A stretch of 64,000 bases of DNA, taken from the NCBI GenBank assembly GCA_963580455.1, contig OY756962.1, forward strand, positions 19,362,001 through 19,426,000. The letters are read 5' to 3'. The first letter of the stretch is position 1. Each line of letters begins with the position of its first letter. Source of the DNA: Euonymus europaeus. Its lineage: Eukaryota > Streptophyta > Magnoliopsida > Celastrales > Celastraceae. Both the position numbers and the translations under genes were made by a program. Of this stretch, positions 11,809 through 23,500 are shown piece by piece. The notes beneath the pieces were generated by a model. That model saw only the letters and a list, made by a program, of their open reading frames with translations, was not told the DNA's origin and did not search any database.

Positions 11809-12200
11809 GTTTGGTAAAGCTGAGGAGATAGTATGCGTTGTTTTTTGGAAACAATAATATTTTCAAAGACAAACTCAAATGAAGGGAATGAAGAATTCAG
11901 GATCAAACCAAAAAAATGAGAGAAAATTTCCCAATTATGAGGGCACATAGACGAATTGTTCCATTAACGTAACGAGAAAGACTTGGCACAAATTTTTCTA
12001 ACAAAGTCCAATTGATGGTGACGTGAATTGCTTGGCAATAATGACTCATGAGCCTTATGTCGAGAAAAGAAACGACAATATCCAATAGAAATTTTGAAAA
12101 AGAAATTGCATGGATAAAGAAAAATGGAGACATGATCTTAACATTGACGACACTATCACTGATTTGATTGAAAATGTCGATCATGGAAAGGGAACATTGA
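11809..12200 (-). pseudogene. Probable N-terminal side of the interrupted Transposase_32-like relic
   Basis: If the Tekay element inserted into the 1598-2726 relic, its upstream part must start here on the minus strand. The minus strand does remain open without recognisable motifs from about 12184 to 11810 (for example SKKQR followed by LSPQLY adjacent to the LTR). No conserved block of the family is visible, so the assignment rests mainly on position. Confidence 0.3.
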
Positions 12201-13290
12201 CCACCAAACCAATGAATAATTACGTCGAGCCAACAACGAAGTAAATCTCATGATAACAATTTCTCATGTAATCCTTCTCCTCATAATACCTGTCTCGACC
12301 ATAGGTTTATTCTTCAGATCTTGTTCAGCATAGGATGCCAACATCTACCAATTTCCTATCAATAGTAATTTTCTAATGCACTCATCATATTTCCTGTCAA
12401 AATTTCGTCAGTGATAAATTTCATTATACGGCTATGCATGCCAACAAATTAAAGCAAATGATAATTTTTTTTTGAGATGTGAATAATAATCGAATTGTCA
12501 TACTGGAACGGAAAAAAAAGTAGTGAAGCTGGAGAAATGAATAACCTCATAAAGCTTTATTGAAAATATGAGATGAAAAATGGGAATTCCTTGAGACAAA
12601 AGATATATAAAAGTGTATAGAGGTCAAAGAAAGGAATAATAAACCAAAATCGGTGATAATTCGAAGATCGTAGCAAAATTTTCCCAATTTTGGTAAGCAT
12701 CCTATTAACAATGATCAAATCTGAACCACATGAAGTAATCTCTGAATCGACGAAAAAACTTTCCCTTCTAGTAATGATTTGGAAATTTTCCAAAGATATT
12801 GCACCCAAAACTGCCCCAGTTTTGGTGCGTATCCAATTTACTGTCGTTAACTGTGAGCCCCGTAAGGTCAATTCTACACCCCCATTCATACCCATATGAG
12901 AGAAATAAGTGACTTGCTCAAACATCCTTCAGTAGTTCAATAAACCCAAATCTTCTTCCAACCATATGGAAATTGAACTTGTGACTAGATCTAAAAACAC
13001 TCGTAATGATTTTCACTTCAATGAAATTTATTTATCCCTAATTTTTGCCTAGAGCACCCTTTCGGGTTTTCACTCTAACAAGATTAATTTGTTTTTTTTT
13101 ACTTGTAATTTTGCTTGAGAACATTGGCATTCACCAGGTGAGGCACATCATCACCGTCCATCTTTGTCAAAATTACTATTCCCCCAAAAAATGTTTTCTT
13201 CACAACATGTGGTCCTTCATAAGTGGTTGTACATTTTCCTCGATGATCCTTTTGAGGCGGTTGAATCATCTTCAATACTAGATCTCCATC
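12200..13290. repeat. Non-coding stretch, probably 3' region of the Tat element
   Basis: No coding motif is recognisable. Between about 12660 and 12880 an imperfect doublet is visible: two units each with CCAATTTTGGT or CCCAGTTTTGGT followed by a TATCCAATTTAC- or CATCCTATTAAC-like block. Such degenerate tandem units are common in the long untranslated parts of Ogre/Tat elements, which matches the neighbouring integrase, but this is inference. Confidence 0.35.
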
Positions 13291-13291
13291 T

Positions 13292-14423
13292 CTAAAACAT
13301 TGAGGGTGGATTTTCTTTTGATTTGCTCTTATAATCCGTCTTTGATAAAGTTTTCCTTGGCAAAAGGGCTCCCAATTTTCTCTCCTCGATGAAATTCAAA
13401 TGTTCGTTCCGAGTACGAACCCACTCTGTCTCCTCCAAATTGGCCTCTACTACCACTCTTAATGAAGGAATTTCCACTTCAATAAGAAGAACCGCCTCTG
13501 TCCCATATACTAGAGCGAAAGGACTTTCGCCCATGGAAGTGCTTATTGAAGTTCGGTACCCATATAAAGTAAGAGAAAGCTTTTCGTGCCAATCTTTATA
13601 ATTCTCTTTCATCTTCTAAATGATCTGTTTGATATTTTTATTAGCTGCTTCAACAGTTTCATTCATCTTAGGACAATAAGGAGACGAATTATGATGTTTA
13701 ATCTTAAACTGCTCACTAGAATCTGTTAATGTCTTACTATTGAAATTTGTGCCATTATCATTAATGATCCTTTCAGGAACTCCATAGCGACATACGATAT
13801 CCTTTCTCAAAAATCATACAATGACATTACTTGTCACATTGGCTTAGAAATTTTCTTCCACCTACTTTGTAAAGTAATCGATCTCCACCATAATAAAACG
13901 ATGTCCATTAGAAGCCTTGGGCTCGATAGGACCAATAACATCCAAACCCCACATTGAAAATAGCCATGGAGTAGTTAATACACGTTAAGGGTTTACTGGA
14001 ACACGAGTCTTCTCCGCATAAACCTAACATTTATGGCATTTGAATGCATAACTAATACAATCTCTCTCCATAGTGAGCCAACAATAGCCTGCCCATAGTA
14101 TTTTTGTCGCCATCGGATACCCACTTGAGTGAGTGCCACATATTCCTTCATGAATCTCTTTCATAATCTGCTTAACTTCATCCTATCTACACATCGAAGA
14201 AATACAAATCCTGGACTTCTTTTATATAACACACTTCCATCAAAGAAAAAGGAACTCGCTAGCCTTCGTATGGCGCGCTTGTCATTTTCTGAGGCTTCTG
14301 TGGGTTATTCCCCCTTCTCCAAGTATTGCTTCACATCATAATACCATGGTTTACCATCAAGCTCTTATGCTATATTCAGAAAATGTACCTGAATGTCACG
14401 TTTCTCAATCTTGATAAGTTCAA
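13292..14423 (-). pseudogene. Tat-lineage (Ogre-like) integrase relic
   Basis: Reading leftwards on the minus strand: about 14150-14000 encodes the zinc domain (HEGICGTH then CHKC), about 13990-13860 the start of the catalytic core (GLDVIGP, DYFTKW-like), 13810-13616 the rest of the core (RYGVPE, DNGTNF, SSPYCPKMN and an E in the VEAANKN block), and 13612-13292 the C-terminal part (WHEKL, GYRTS, VYGTEAV, VEIPSLRV). These motifs are characteristic of the Tat clade of Ty3 elements. Stop codons and frame changes separate the blocks, so the gene is dead. The upstream RNase H/RT part lies at 16466-17741 across the solo LTR. Confidence 0.85.
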
Positions 14424-16465
14424 TGTAATATCCCGAACCCAAATTAAAAAATATATATAATAAATTTTCAAATTTGATATTTTTAATAAATACTACATAT
14501 TATTAGAAAAATATAGGCGCAAGAATCACCAAAATCGGAGTTGAATCGGAGTTGTTACGAATTTTAGAAGATTATGTAATTAAGATGGAGAGAAAAGGGC
14601 AAAACCGTCATTTCACCGGAAATCTGGTTTAAACCAGATTTCTCTGGTGTGCAGCCGCTGCCGAGAGAGAGAGAGGGGGGGAGAGAGAGAAGAAGAAGAT
14701 TTTGTTCGTTTGACGTCTGATGGAGGTGTGTAAGGTATCAAATCGAAGCTCGTGGTGAGAGAAGCAAAACCCGAGTGGAATCACTGCCATCGGACCACCG
14801 TAGAAGGCAAAATCAGGCGGTGAAGTTTCGGTTTTTCAAGATTTCAAAGCTCGATCCTGGTCGATTCAGTAGGAGTTTCGGAACGAGACAGGTACCAATG
14901 GATTGTTCGTCTTAAGAGCTTTAATTTGATATATGGTTCGCCGGAAAAAGTCGCCGGAATCGTCGGCTCCGGCAGTGGCGGTGACACTGTTCACCGGTGA
15001 CCCGAGTTGACCGGGTTGACTATTTGACCCGATTTGACTATTTGAACCGATTTGACCGTTGACTTTTCCGTATTTTGACAGTATTGGGTATACGTATTCG
15101 TATTTTGATGCAGGAGGTTGATTTGAGGATTTTGGATTGAGATTTCGTACGTACTACGGATTAGCGTAGTCGACATTTCAGGTAGGGATTCTGCCCTACT
15201 TCTTATTTGGGGTTCCGGGGGTTCCGTAATCGACGGACTCCTATTTGTCTATTGGTGTGAAATTCCCGGAGGTTGGGAATTTCTCTGTTTCTACTCTTAT
15301 TTGATTTATTTCCGCAATTGCAATTTGTTATGATTATATGTTGTTTGTTTGGAGGTATATGTACGACTGGCGGCATTTTTGATGCATCGTGTCTCTTGCG
15401 GGGCCCACTATCCTGGTGGGGCCCATTTATCCTTTTGTGGGGCCCACATCCATTGGTGGGCCCACCTCCTGATGTTTGGTTTTATCCTCGAGAGTCCGGA
15501 TAGGACTTCATTATGATGATCTTCTATGATTTGTGAGATTATGGAGGGATGATTTTTAGAGCGTGGGACCCACATCGGGCGACCCAGCTTACTGGATGAT
15601 TTATCGATGGTTTTGATCGGGTACGTACCTAGAGACCGGATTGAGGTGAGGTACATCCTAGGGGACGCTCTTTGATGTAGGCGATGCTATCGAGTACCTG
15701 ATGTAGGCTCGATCCTCATCCAATCTGGGGAGTACCTCGACTGGGAGACACCTTGCGGGGATCAGGGTGGGTCTAGGGGAGGATTTTCTGTTGTTATGTG
15801 GATATGAGTTGATACGGATTTGAGTTGATATGGATTTGAGTTGGATTATGATTGAGTACTGATTTGAGAGTTGTACTTGAGGATGGTAGTGGTGGAGCCT
15901 ACTCGGTATCTACCCTACGGATTGACTGATTGTGATGAGATGTGATGTGTATCACTTATGGTTTCTCTGTATGTATTCTATATCTTACAGGCTTTCTTAC
16001 TTTATCTCTGATTTACTGGAGTTTGGTGGTACGGGAGTGTATCACTATTTGTGTTTCCTATTCATTTCACATACATCTTGAGTTCTACTTTCCGTTTATT
16101 TTGATGATCGATATTTCTCCATATCTCTACTGAGCTTTGTAGCTCATCCCTTTCATTCACATGTTTTCAGGTGAGATAGCCGGAGTGGATGATCAGCGCA
16201 GGGATGCGTGAGGCGTGATGTAGCTGGTGTGGGGATGATTTTTCTGTCTGTAGTATCTGTGTTTCGTATCTTTGATGTTTTGGATTTTCCGCTGTAGACA
16301 CTGGTTTGTATTATGACATTTATATATACATGTGACACTATTTATGTAGTGTTTGGGTAGGTATTGGGTTTAAATCCGGTTCGGGGATTGGAGGAGTTCC
16401 CTGCCGGTCACGTCTCTGGGATTCATGGGTGCTCATCTGCACCTATCTGGGAGAGGGGCGTGACA
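14424..16465 (+). mobile_element. Solo LTR, Tekay-type (TSD TTCAA)
   Basis: A 2042-bp sequence starts TGTAATATCCCGAACCC and ends GGGGCGTGACA, like the LTRs of the 2727-11808 element, but is clearly more diverged and has a shorter W-box array (15007-15065) and fewer TCP palindromes. It is flanked by identical TTCAA at 14419-14423 and 16466-16470. No internal sequence is present, so it is a solo LTR left by recombination between two LTRs. It interrupts the Tat polyprotein relic. Confidence 0.96.
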
Positions 16466-17741
16466 TTCAACCTCTCTCTATGAATCTAAATCAAACATGG
16501 CGGTCAGAGTGGCCAAAGCATTCGCCATTTGGTTTTCTTCCCTTGGAATATGATCAAATTCTATACCATCAAAAAACTTGATCAACTCCTTGATATGCTG
16601 ATAGTATGGCACCAATTTGACATCTTGGGTCTCCCATTAATCACATAACTGTTTGATCACTAGTTGAGAGTCTCGATGAACTCGAAGCTTTTTAATACCA
16701 TAATCAATAGTAGCTTTAATTCCCATGGTACATGCCTCATCTTCAGATACATTGTTGTACATTCGAAATATAACTTAACAGTAAATGGGGTAAACCTTGC
16801 CTTCAGGACAAATAAGTACAGCTCCAACTCCACTACCGATAATATTAAAAGCACCATCAAATAACATGATCGATTGATCTGAATTCTTTCAATTCACTAT
16901 TTCCAAAGTCAAAACTTCTCCATCTGAGAATCCCATATTCATTGGCTGAAAATCATCAATTGCTTGTTCTGCCAAGTAATCTGCTATCGTACTTCCCTTG
17001 ATGGCCTTTTGGGTAACATACAAAATATCATAGTCCGACAATAACATCTGTCATTTTACAATCCTGCTTGAAACGATGACTTCTCAAAAATATACTTGAT
17101 CGGGTCCATTCTCGAGATCAACCAAGTAGTGTGATACAACATATATTGTCTGCGTCTATGTGATGCCCACGCCAATGAACAACAGGTCTTCTCCAATATG
17201 GAGTAGTTAGCCTCACAACTAGTAAGCTTCTTGCTCAAATAATAGATTGCATGCTCTATCTTCCCGAATGAATCATGTTGCTCGAGCATATACCCCATCG
17301 AATTATCTGATAGAGTTAATTAACGAATTAGTGGTCTCCCTACGACTGGAGGCATCAAGACTGACGGGTTTTGTAAATATTGTTTGATCTTCTCAAAGGC
17401 AACTTGGCATTCTTCATTCCATTCATATGGGTTATTTTTCTGGAGCAACTTAAAGGTTGGCTCACTTGTAGTTGTCAACTGTGAGATGAATCTAGCAATA
17501 TAATTGAGTCTCCCAAAGAAACATTTGACTTCTTTCTTAGTGTGAGGAGGCGATATTTCTAAAATTTCCTTCACCTTGTTAGGATCCACTTCAATGCCCT
17601 TTCTACTAATAGTGAAACAAAATATCCTGATGTGGCCCCAAATGTGCACTTTGAAAGATTCAATTTCAACTTGTGCTTTCTTAACCTTTTGAACAACTTT
17701 TCTAGGTTAACCATGTGATCTTCATCCTTCTTCAAAAAACC
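16466..17741 (-). pseudogene. Tat-lineage RT and double RNase H relic
   Basis: On the minus strand from right to left: 17737-17320 encodes the end of reverse transcriptase (LRKHKLKLN, GIEVDPNKV, FFGRLNYIARF, EKIKQYLQNP), 17298-17056 the first RNase H (YYLSKKLTSCEANYS, LEKTCC, DPIKYIFE), and about 16900-16480 a second, archaeal-type RNase H in several frames (FTVKLYFE, then PREENQMANALATL). Two RNase H domains are diagnostic of the Tat clade. It is broken by stops, by the solo LTR on its left and by the 17742-23079 element on its right, which cuts RT after its first visible block. Confidence 0.85.
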
Positions 17742-18380
17742 ACACACTTAGCTGGAAGCGCCACATTAGACGTGTACACCATCACTACGGACCTCACCAC
17801 ACGTCATCCTGAACTCAGATTCTAACAAAAATTTGGCAGCACCTCCCCATATATCGGAGGGTGCCCACCTGGAGTCGTATATCACCTCACAAAAGAAAAG
17901 TAATCAATATTAATCAGAGCAATTTCACAGCCTAACAAAGGCCTCTGGTCATCTAACCACATTCACACACTAGGCAGAGCCTCAGGCCTCCTAATCACGT
18001 GCAATTAATAAGCAGAACATAATCACATCAATAACATCAACATAGACTATCAAAGTCCACAATTCTGGACCCAAGGTCCACCATCCAGCTACTGGAGTCC
18101 CGATCACATGGCATACAATCCCGACCATCCAACCAACATACCAAAAGGTATTTAAGCAACATAATACTGAATTAAATGAAAGTACTAAATGTACTCAATT
18201 CATAGCCAAGGTTCCCACATAAAAAAATACGAATCCTAGTACTACTCCTAGGGTGCCTTCCAGGTCACGCCGCCTCCTTCTAATCCACAGCCTAAATCTA
18301 AGTACCAGTCTCCTCTAGCACTCTTACTGAACTAACGTGCGTGTGTTCCCCACTTGCCATTTTCCTCTACAAGATATAGC
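17742..18380 (-). repeat. 3' LTR (left copy, terminally truncated)
   Basis: The first 500 bp match 21503-22003 and, more distantly, the solo LTR at 39856-42072 (shared AGGCCTC-rich blocks and a catalogue of CATAATCACAT motifs). After about 18250 it continues with a segment resembling the middle of the 39856 LTR (ACCAGTCTCCT) that is missing from the right copy. Its right edge cannot be fixed by eye. Confidence 0.6.
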
Positions 18381-20640
18381 TTAAGTGGAAATAGGAATAC
18401 TACTCGATGTGTGTCATTCACCTTAGTTTCCCTCCTATATATATAACCCAAATTCAAAGCATGTTGTTTGCAACTCTTACAACCCTATGTAGTCTTTTTC
18501 AACTACTCTATGACTTGTCACCATTACTTGTGGTGTCAGTAAAAAGAATATTCATACAATTTCACTGCCCTCAAATCCCTTTTATGCGCATCACAAGATT
18601 TTCATTATCTCTGAAAGATTCTTAGAGAATCTATCAGACTTCCCCCAAATTTTCAATGTCAGTAATAATTTCTTCTTTGTCGTAGGACAGACTAGTCTAT
18701 GCTAGCGTACTCTCCGAGCCTCGATAAACTTTATATTACTCTGGGACTATTCAGTCCCTTTTACTTTGTCCACCATTATTATTATCGAATTTAATAAATA
18801 AATTCTTTGAATATTCAATCTCTTATGTAAATAGCTATCGGTTACTCATCTTTAGTTCTAAAGCACCCATCCTCCACCATCATATTCCATATAATAAAGA
18901 ATATTTATCCAATTGACATTTGAAGTAAACACCCAATGTCCAAACTTCTCACCAATGATATCAAAATCAACACCATTAATCTCCATTTCTTTACTAACTA
19001 GTGTTAGTAATAAGAGACATCAACACCTACCAACATCTAATCCCTCTCACAATTTGAGACCATTTATCTTATTCTCAAGCGAATTATTTTCACCCCATCA
19101 TTCTGTACACAAATGTCATTCATGTGTTCCTAAGTAAATATTCATTCCCTCATCTCTTAAGGAATTTCATTTCTCCCCAAATTTAACACACCTTTATAAT
19201 CTTCATGTAAATCTTCCTCAAGGATACTAATCCTATTTCCAAGTCCCTCTTAATGGACTCTAAATAATGAGTTTATCATTCAACTAGATAACTCTTAGCC
19301 ACAACCATTCGTCATGAAGTTTCTATGAATCTACATTGAACTCACCATCACATTCATTCATTTTCATCATCTTTTTTCTTTTCTTTAATCATTTTATACA
19401 AGAGTCACCAAGACTCCATCTTTTAGCTTACACACACCACCCAACAATCTTCCTTTTGAGTAAGGTTACGCCTCGAACAAATATTTACTATAACTATTCA
19501 ACAACATCCTAGATATGTCTCGGATGCTTTGATGTGATCTAATGTCCATCTCTCCTTTATACCTCTTATAGACATTATGTTTTTCTCCACATTTATTCCT
19601 TTCCACAAATCTTATTTCAATTGACCCGAGTCAATTACCACCTTAATTACAATAACTTTCTATACCATTTCACAGTATACTATCAATTATAGATCGCCGA
19701 TCCATTTCCAATCCCAAACCACCAACTCATCAATATCCGCTCATGTGCACAATTTACACCATAGCACTCGATATGACTCAGGCACACCTCGCATTCTATT
19801 TAATTTTCCAAAATAAATTCGATCTATTTTCTCAAACACATTCACTCTCACTTGATTCCAATACATTCACCGCCCGTGCCCAAATACTTAACCAACAACC
19901 CATTTGTACGCTCATGGACAAGATACTTGTCCATTATTCGAGGTACATCTGCACTAATGTAGTACTTCACCTCATCATTTATTAGCTAAACCAAATTTCG
20001 ATTTGCAACATGTACACCATGTAACTGCTAAATAGCCTGCATTACCCTTGTCAATCAAGCTCGAATACCCACACTAATACAGAGTATCACATTTTTTTAA
20101 TCCTTGCACCATGTGTCATAGCCATGAAGGGCCTAACAACACATGCATACAAAGCATCACAGTCTATAACTCGTGCACCACGTGGTAACTCGACAGCTTC
20201 CTTTGACCCAAGTCAACTAAACTCAACATTCACACCAGTACTCAGTATCACACTTGCAACTGCTACACCACGTGTCACTCCTAAAAGGCTTTACAGAACA
20301 CGCTGATGTAGAGTATCATCCACCACAATGCCATCAAAGTCATCGATCACAACCTATAGCTCTACTAACATTAGTCTAAATGTAATATTCCATAATTTTA
20401 CATGTAATTTATCACCTCTAAATAAATTGAAGTGTTAGTGGTAAATATCCCTAGCACTCTCAAACCCAAACTTTAATTTACAAATATGAAAAGGAACTTA
20501 AATATCCTATTGAAATGACACTCTCATCCAACAACTTAAAATCAAGAAATTACCTCTAACAAAGTCGAGATTCTCATAAGTCTCTTGTGGTTCCAATGCA
20601 TGGTCGCTCTCCTGTGTCAACGCTAGTTGTTGTAGAGGTT
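18380..20640. repeat. Non-coding element interior with G-box-like tandem units
   Basis: This AC-rich, CT-rich stretch has no coding motif on either strand. Between about 19950 and 20320 imperfect units of roughly 75-85 bp repeat; each pairs a GTACT/AGTATCAC block with a CACC(A)CGTG or CACCATGTG block about 25 bp later. Two of these contain full G-box cores (CCACGTGG at about 20178 and CCACGTGT at about 20268). Confidence 0.5.
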
Positions 20641-20659
20641 GTAAACCTAATGTCCGCGC

Positions 20660-21337
20660 CTACTGTAACCCTCCACTATTCTGTGGACATTCCCTCTTCT
20701 TATGGCAGATCATGCCACACCTAAAGCACCTCAATCCTGTGCTCATACACTGGTCCCTTCTAGGACCTTCTTTACCACACTTGTAACAAGTAAGCTTGCC
20801 ACCACGTGGCCTTGATCTTTTACCATGGTCACCTCTTTGACCCTTCTGAGTTTGAGACACAGTCCTCCGTCTTTTCAGGTCGCCTATACCACTGCCACTA
20901 GCTACTGAAGTCGTATGACCCATATGTGCTCTAGTTATCTATGCCTGGACCACCTAAGCCAAACCCATTATGATACTGGCCAAGTCTTGCAATGTCACGG
21001 GTTGCCCCATATTATTGGTGGGAGCAACTTGTACCTCTGGTTGTCCCTACACCTACGCTAGAGGAATCTCGAGAGCCCTCTCATCTTGTTCCAATTGAAC
21101 TCCCTCATGAATGGCTGTCCAAACTTGAACTACCATTTTCTTCTCTAGCCCTATGCTTGGATCAAGCACCGGCTCTTGCGTAGTATGGGTGCACCTAGTA
21201 GTGCACATCGTACTTCTACCACGGCCTCTAGGTCTTCCTCGTCTACCCCCAACAATAGAGATCTCTACAGCACGTGATGACCTAGTCATCCTACGAGTGT
21301 CCATCTGTGCCACAACAGATAACACTACTAAATACAT
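20660..21337 (-). pseudogene. gag relic with two zinc knuckles
   Basis: The minus strand from 21303 begins MDTRRMTRSSR followed by an Arg/Gly-rich stretch, typical of a chromovirus gag N-terminus just after the primer binding site. At 20923-20660 a second block carries two zinc knuckles: CYKCGKEGPRRDQC, in which the metal-binding His is replaced by Pro, and CFRCGMICHKKREC, which is intact. The gag core between the two blocks is missing, so this is a deleted and mutated copy. Confidence 0.75.
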
Positions 21338-21458
21338 AATTTTTAATGAGGATTTAAGGGATAAAGAAAATATACCGGATCAGCAGAGGTCGTGACATGG
21401 CCTGGAGACTTACTAACGTACATCTAGGACCTAACCCCAGATCCTACGTAGAGCTAAC

Positions 21459-21476
21459 CTCGCTCCGATACCAAAC
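21459..21476 (-). other. Primer binding site (initiator tRNA-Met type)
   Basis: On the minus strand the sequence next to the LTR reads GTTTGGTATCGGAGCGAG, matching the tRNA-Met primer site of many plant elements. It fixes the orientation of this element and the inner LTR edge at 21477. Confidence 0.85.
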
Positions 21477-23079
21477 TGTGATGCTCCGACCCAAAAATTA
21501 CACACTTAGCTGGAAGCGTCATATTAGACGTATACACCGTCACTACGGATCTCACCACACGTCATTCTAACCCCAGATTCTAACAAAAATTTGGCAGAAC
21601 CTCCCCGTATATCGAAGGGTGCCCACCTTGAGTCGTATTTCACTTCACACAAGAAAAGTAATCAATATTAATCAGAGTAATTCCGCAGCCTAACAAAGAC
21701 CTCTAGCCATCTAACCACATTCATACACTAGGCAGGGCCTCTGGACTCCTAATCACATGCAATTTATAAGCATAACATAATCACATCAATAACATCAACA
21801 TAGACTATAAAAAACACAAGTATGGACCCAAGGTCCACCATCCAGGTACGAGAGTCCTGATTACACGGCATACACTCCCGACCATCCAACCAACATACCA
21901 AAAGGTATTTAAGAAACATAATACTCAGCTAAATGAAAGTACTAAATGTACTCAATTCAACACCAAGGTTCCCACATAACAAAATTCGAATCCAAGTGCT
22001 CCTAGGTTATGCAATTGATCAATAACCAGCAAGAAGGTTCGTTCTTCCTAAGGAACAATTTAGGCAAAAACACAAATATTAATAACCAATGAAGAATTAC
22101 AACCGCACTTTAGGGAACAAATGATACAATAAGAAAATGGGTTAAGAATCCCTACCTCATTATCCAAGCAAAAGCTTACCAACTCAAATTCCAAAACTAG
22201 TGTTTCGACCCATTCTCTCAGCCTATAGATTTCAACAAACCAGTCCCCTATACTCATATCAATAACATCCATATACCATAAAAAGATGAATTTAATCACA
22301 AATCAAGAGAGACATACCTTATCTCTCTAGGATTTCACCAAATCCTCCAAACTCCACCCAAATTTGAAACTCAACCTAAACCAATGATCAAACCTAGTAA
22401 AACAATCATAAATAACCCTAGAATCAACATATCTAAGCCCTACATTGCATCTATTACAGAATCAAACGAAATCTAGAAAAGCCCTAGATTTACCAAAACT
22501 AGAAAAACTTACCTTAAACCTTGAAGTCTACCTTGATTCCACCTTGATTCTTGATACTCTTCATGAATCCATGGAAAACCAAATAAAACCCTCAAGAAAT
22601 CTCCCTCTCTCTCTCTCTCTAAGTTCCTCCCCCACTCTCTCTCTTCTCGGCTTCCTCTGAAATTTTTGTCATAAATGGCCATTTTTTGTCTTTAAAACTT
22701 GAAATCCTGACAGCCGTTCGGAAACCTTAAGTGGCCGTCCAGACGGATCATGCCTGGAAACCCTGCTGCCCTAGTTTCTTCATTAAGTGTCCAGACGGCT
22801 CCTCGGGGCGTCCGAACACCTCATTTTTTCTAGATTTTCTAGAATATTTGTATCCTTCTCGATCTAAGCTTTGATTTGATATATTATGGACCCAAAATGG
22901 ATATGTGTACTAAAAATTATGACCTATTTAGTGAATCTTGTACAAAGCATGATTCCATACGGTCCTATACAACAAGGGTGGTCCATAACCTTCCCGAATT
23001 CAGTTCCAATAAATTCACTACACATACTGTAATCGAAACTTAACATATATATATATATATATTGGGTCGGTGTATCACA
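21477..23079 (-). repeat. 5' LTR (right copy) of the minus-strand element
   Basis: On the plus strand it starts TGTGATGCTCCGACCC and most probably ends GGTCGGTGTATCACA at 23079, parallel to the ends of the solo LTR at 39856-42072 (TGTGACGCCCCGG and CGGGGTTTCACA). It has a CT microsatellite (22599-22642) and a short region of imperfect inverted GTCCAGACGG/CGTCCGAAC motifs (22715-22825). Compared with the left copy it lacks an internal block after about 22003. CA repeats follow immediately, so the target duplication cannot be read. Confidence 0.7.
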
Positions 23080-23500
23080 CACACACACACAAACACATGG
23101 TATTTGCTAAATACAGACACGTTTTTGCTAAATGAAGGCCTAGGCCCAGACTGCTCTATAAAGCTGCTCGTTAGTCAAGACAGACACGAATACCGGTGCT
23201 ATTTTATGTTACATTTTTTTTCTTTTGTATTTTTAATTAAATATAATCACATTTAAAAAGAACAAATATTATAAAATATTATTAAGTATTATATAATATA
23301 CTTTATAATATGTGAGATTCATTAAATAAATCGTTATTTATCTGTTTATGTAGGTGATTATTCGAAAAACTCAAGAAAAGCACACTAGAAAAAAATTTAA
23401 ATTTTTTTTGAGTAAAAGTAAAACTAATGTTGCAAGGATACAATCACAAACATTCTCAACTATATCAAAGGAATTAAATCACCAAAAAACTAATCAGAAT

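Larger units (their letters stand above)
17742..23079 (-). mobile_element. Defective LTR element with largely non-coding interior
   Basis: Two direct copies of about 500 bp (17742-18250 and 21503-22003) share an ACACACTTAGCTGGAAGCG start. The right copy is preceded by a primer-binding-site complement at 21459-21476, placing the element on the minus strand with its 5' LTR at 21477-23079. A gag relic (21337-20660) follows and no pol is visible from 20640 to 18260. The element therefore resembles a LARD-type non-autonomous element, or a heavily deleted one. The left LTR lacks its first roughly 26 bp. Its insertion cut the Tat reverse transcriptase. Confidence 0.7.

Noticed and set aside
12557..12925. 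122-codon minus-strand ORF
   Set aside because: It covers the imperfect DNA doublet at 12660-12880 and shows no protein family features.
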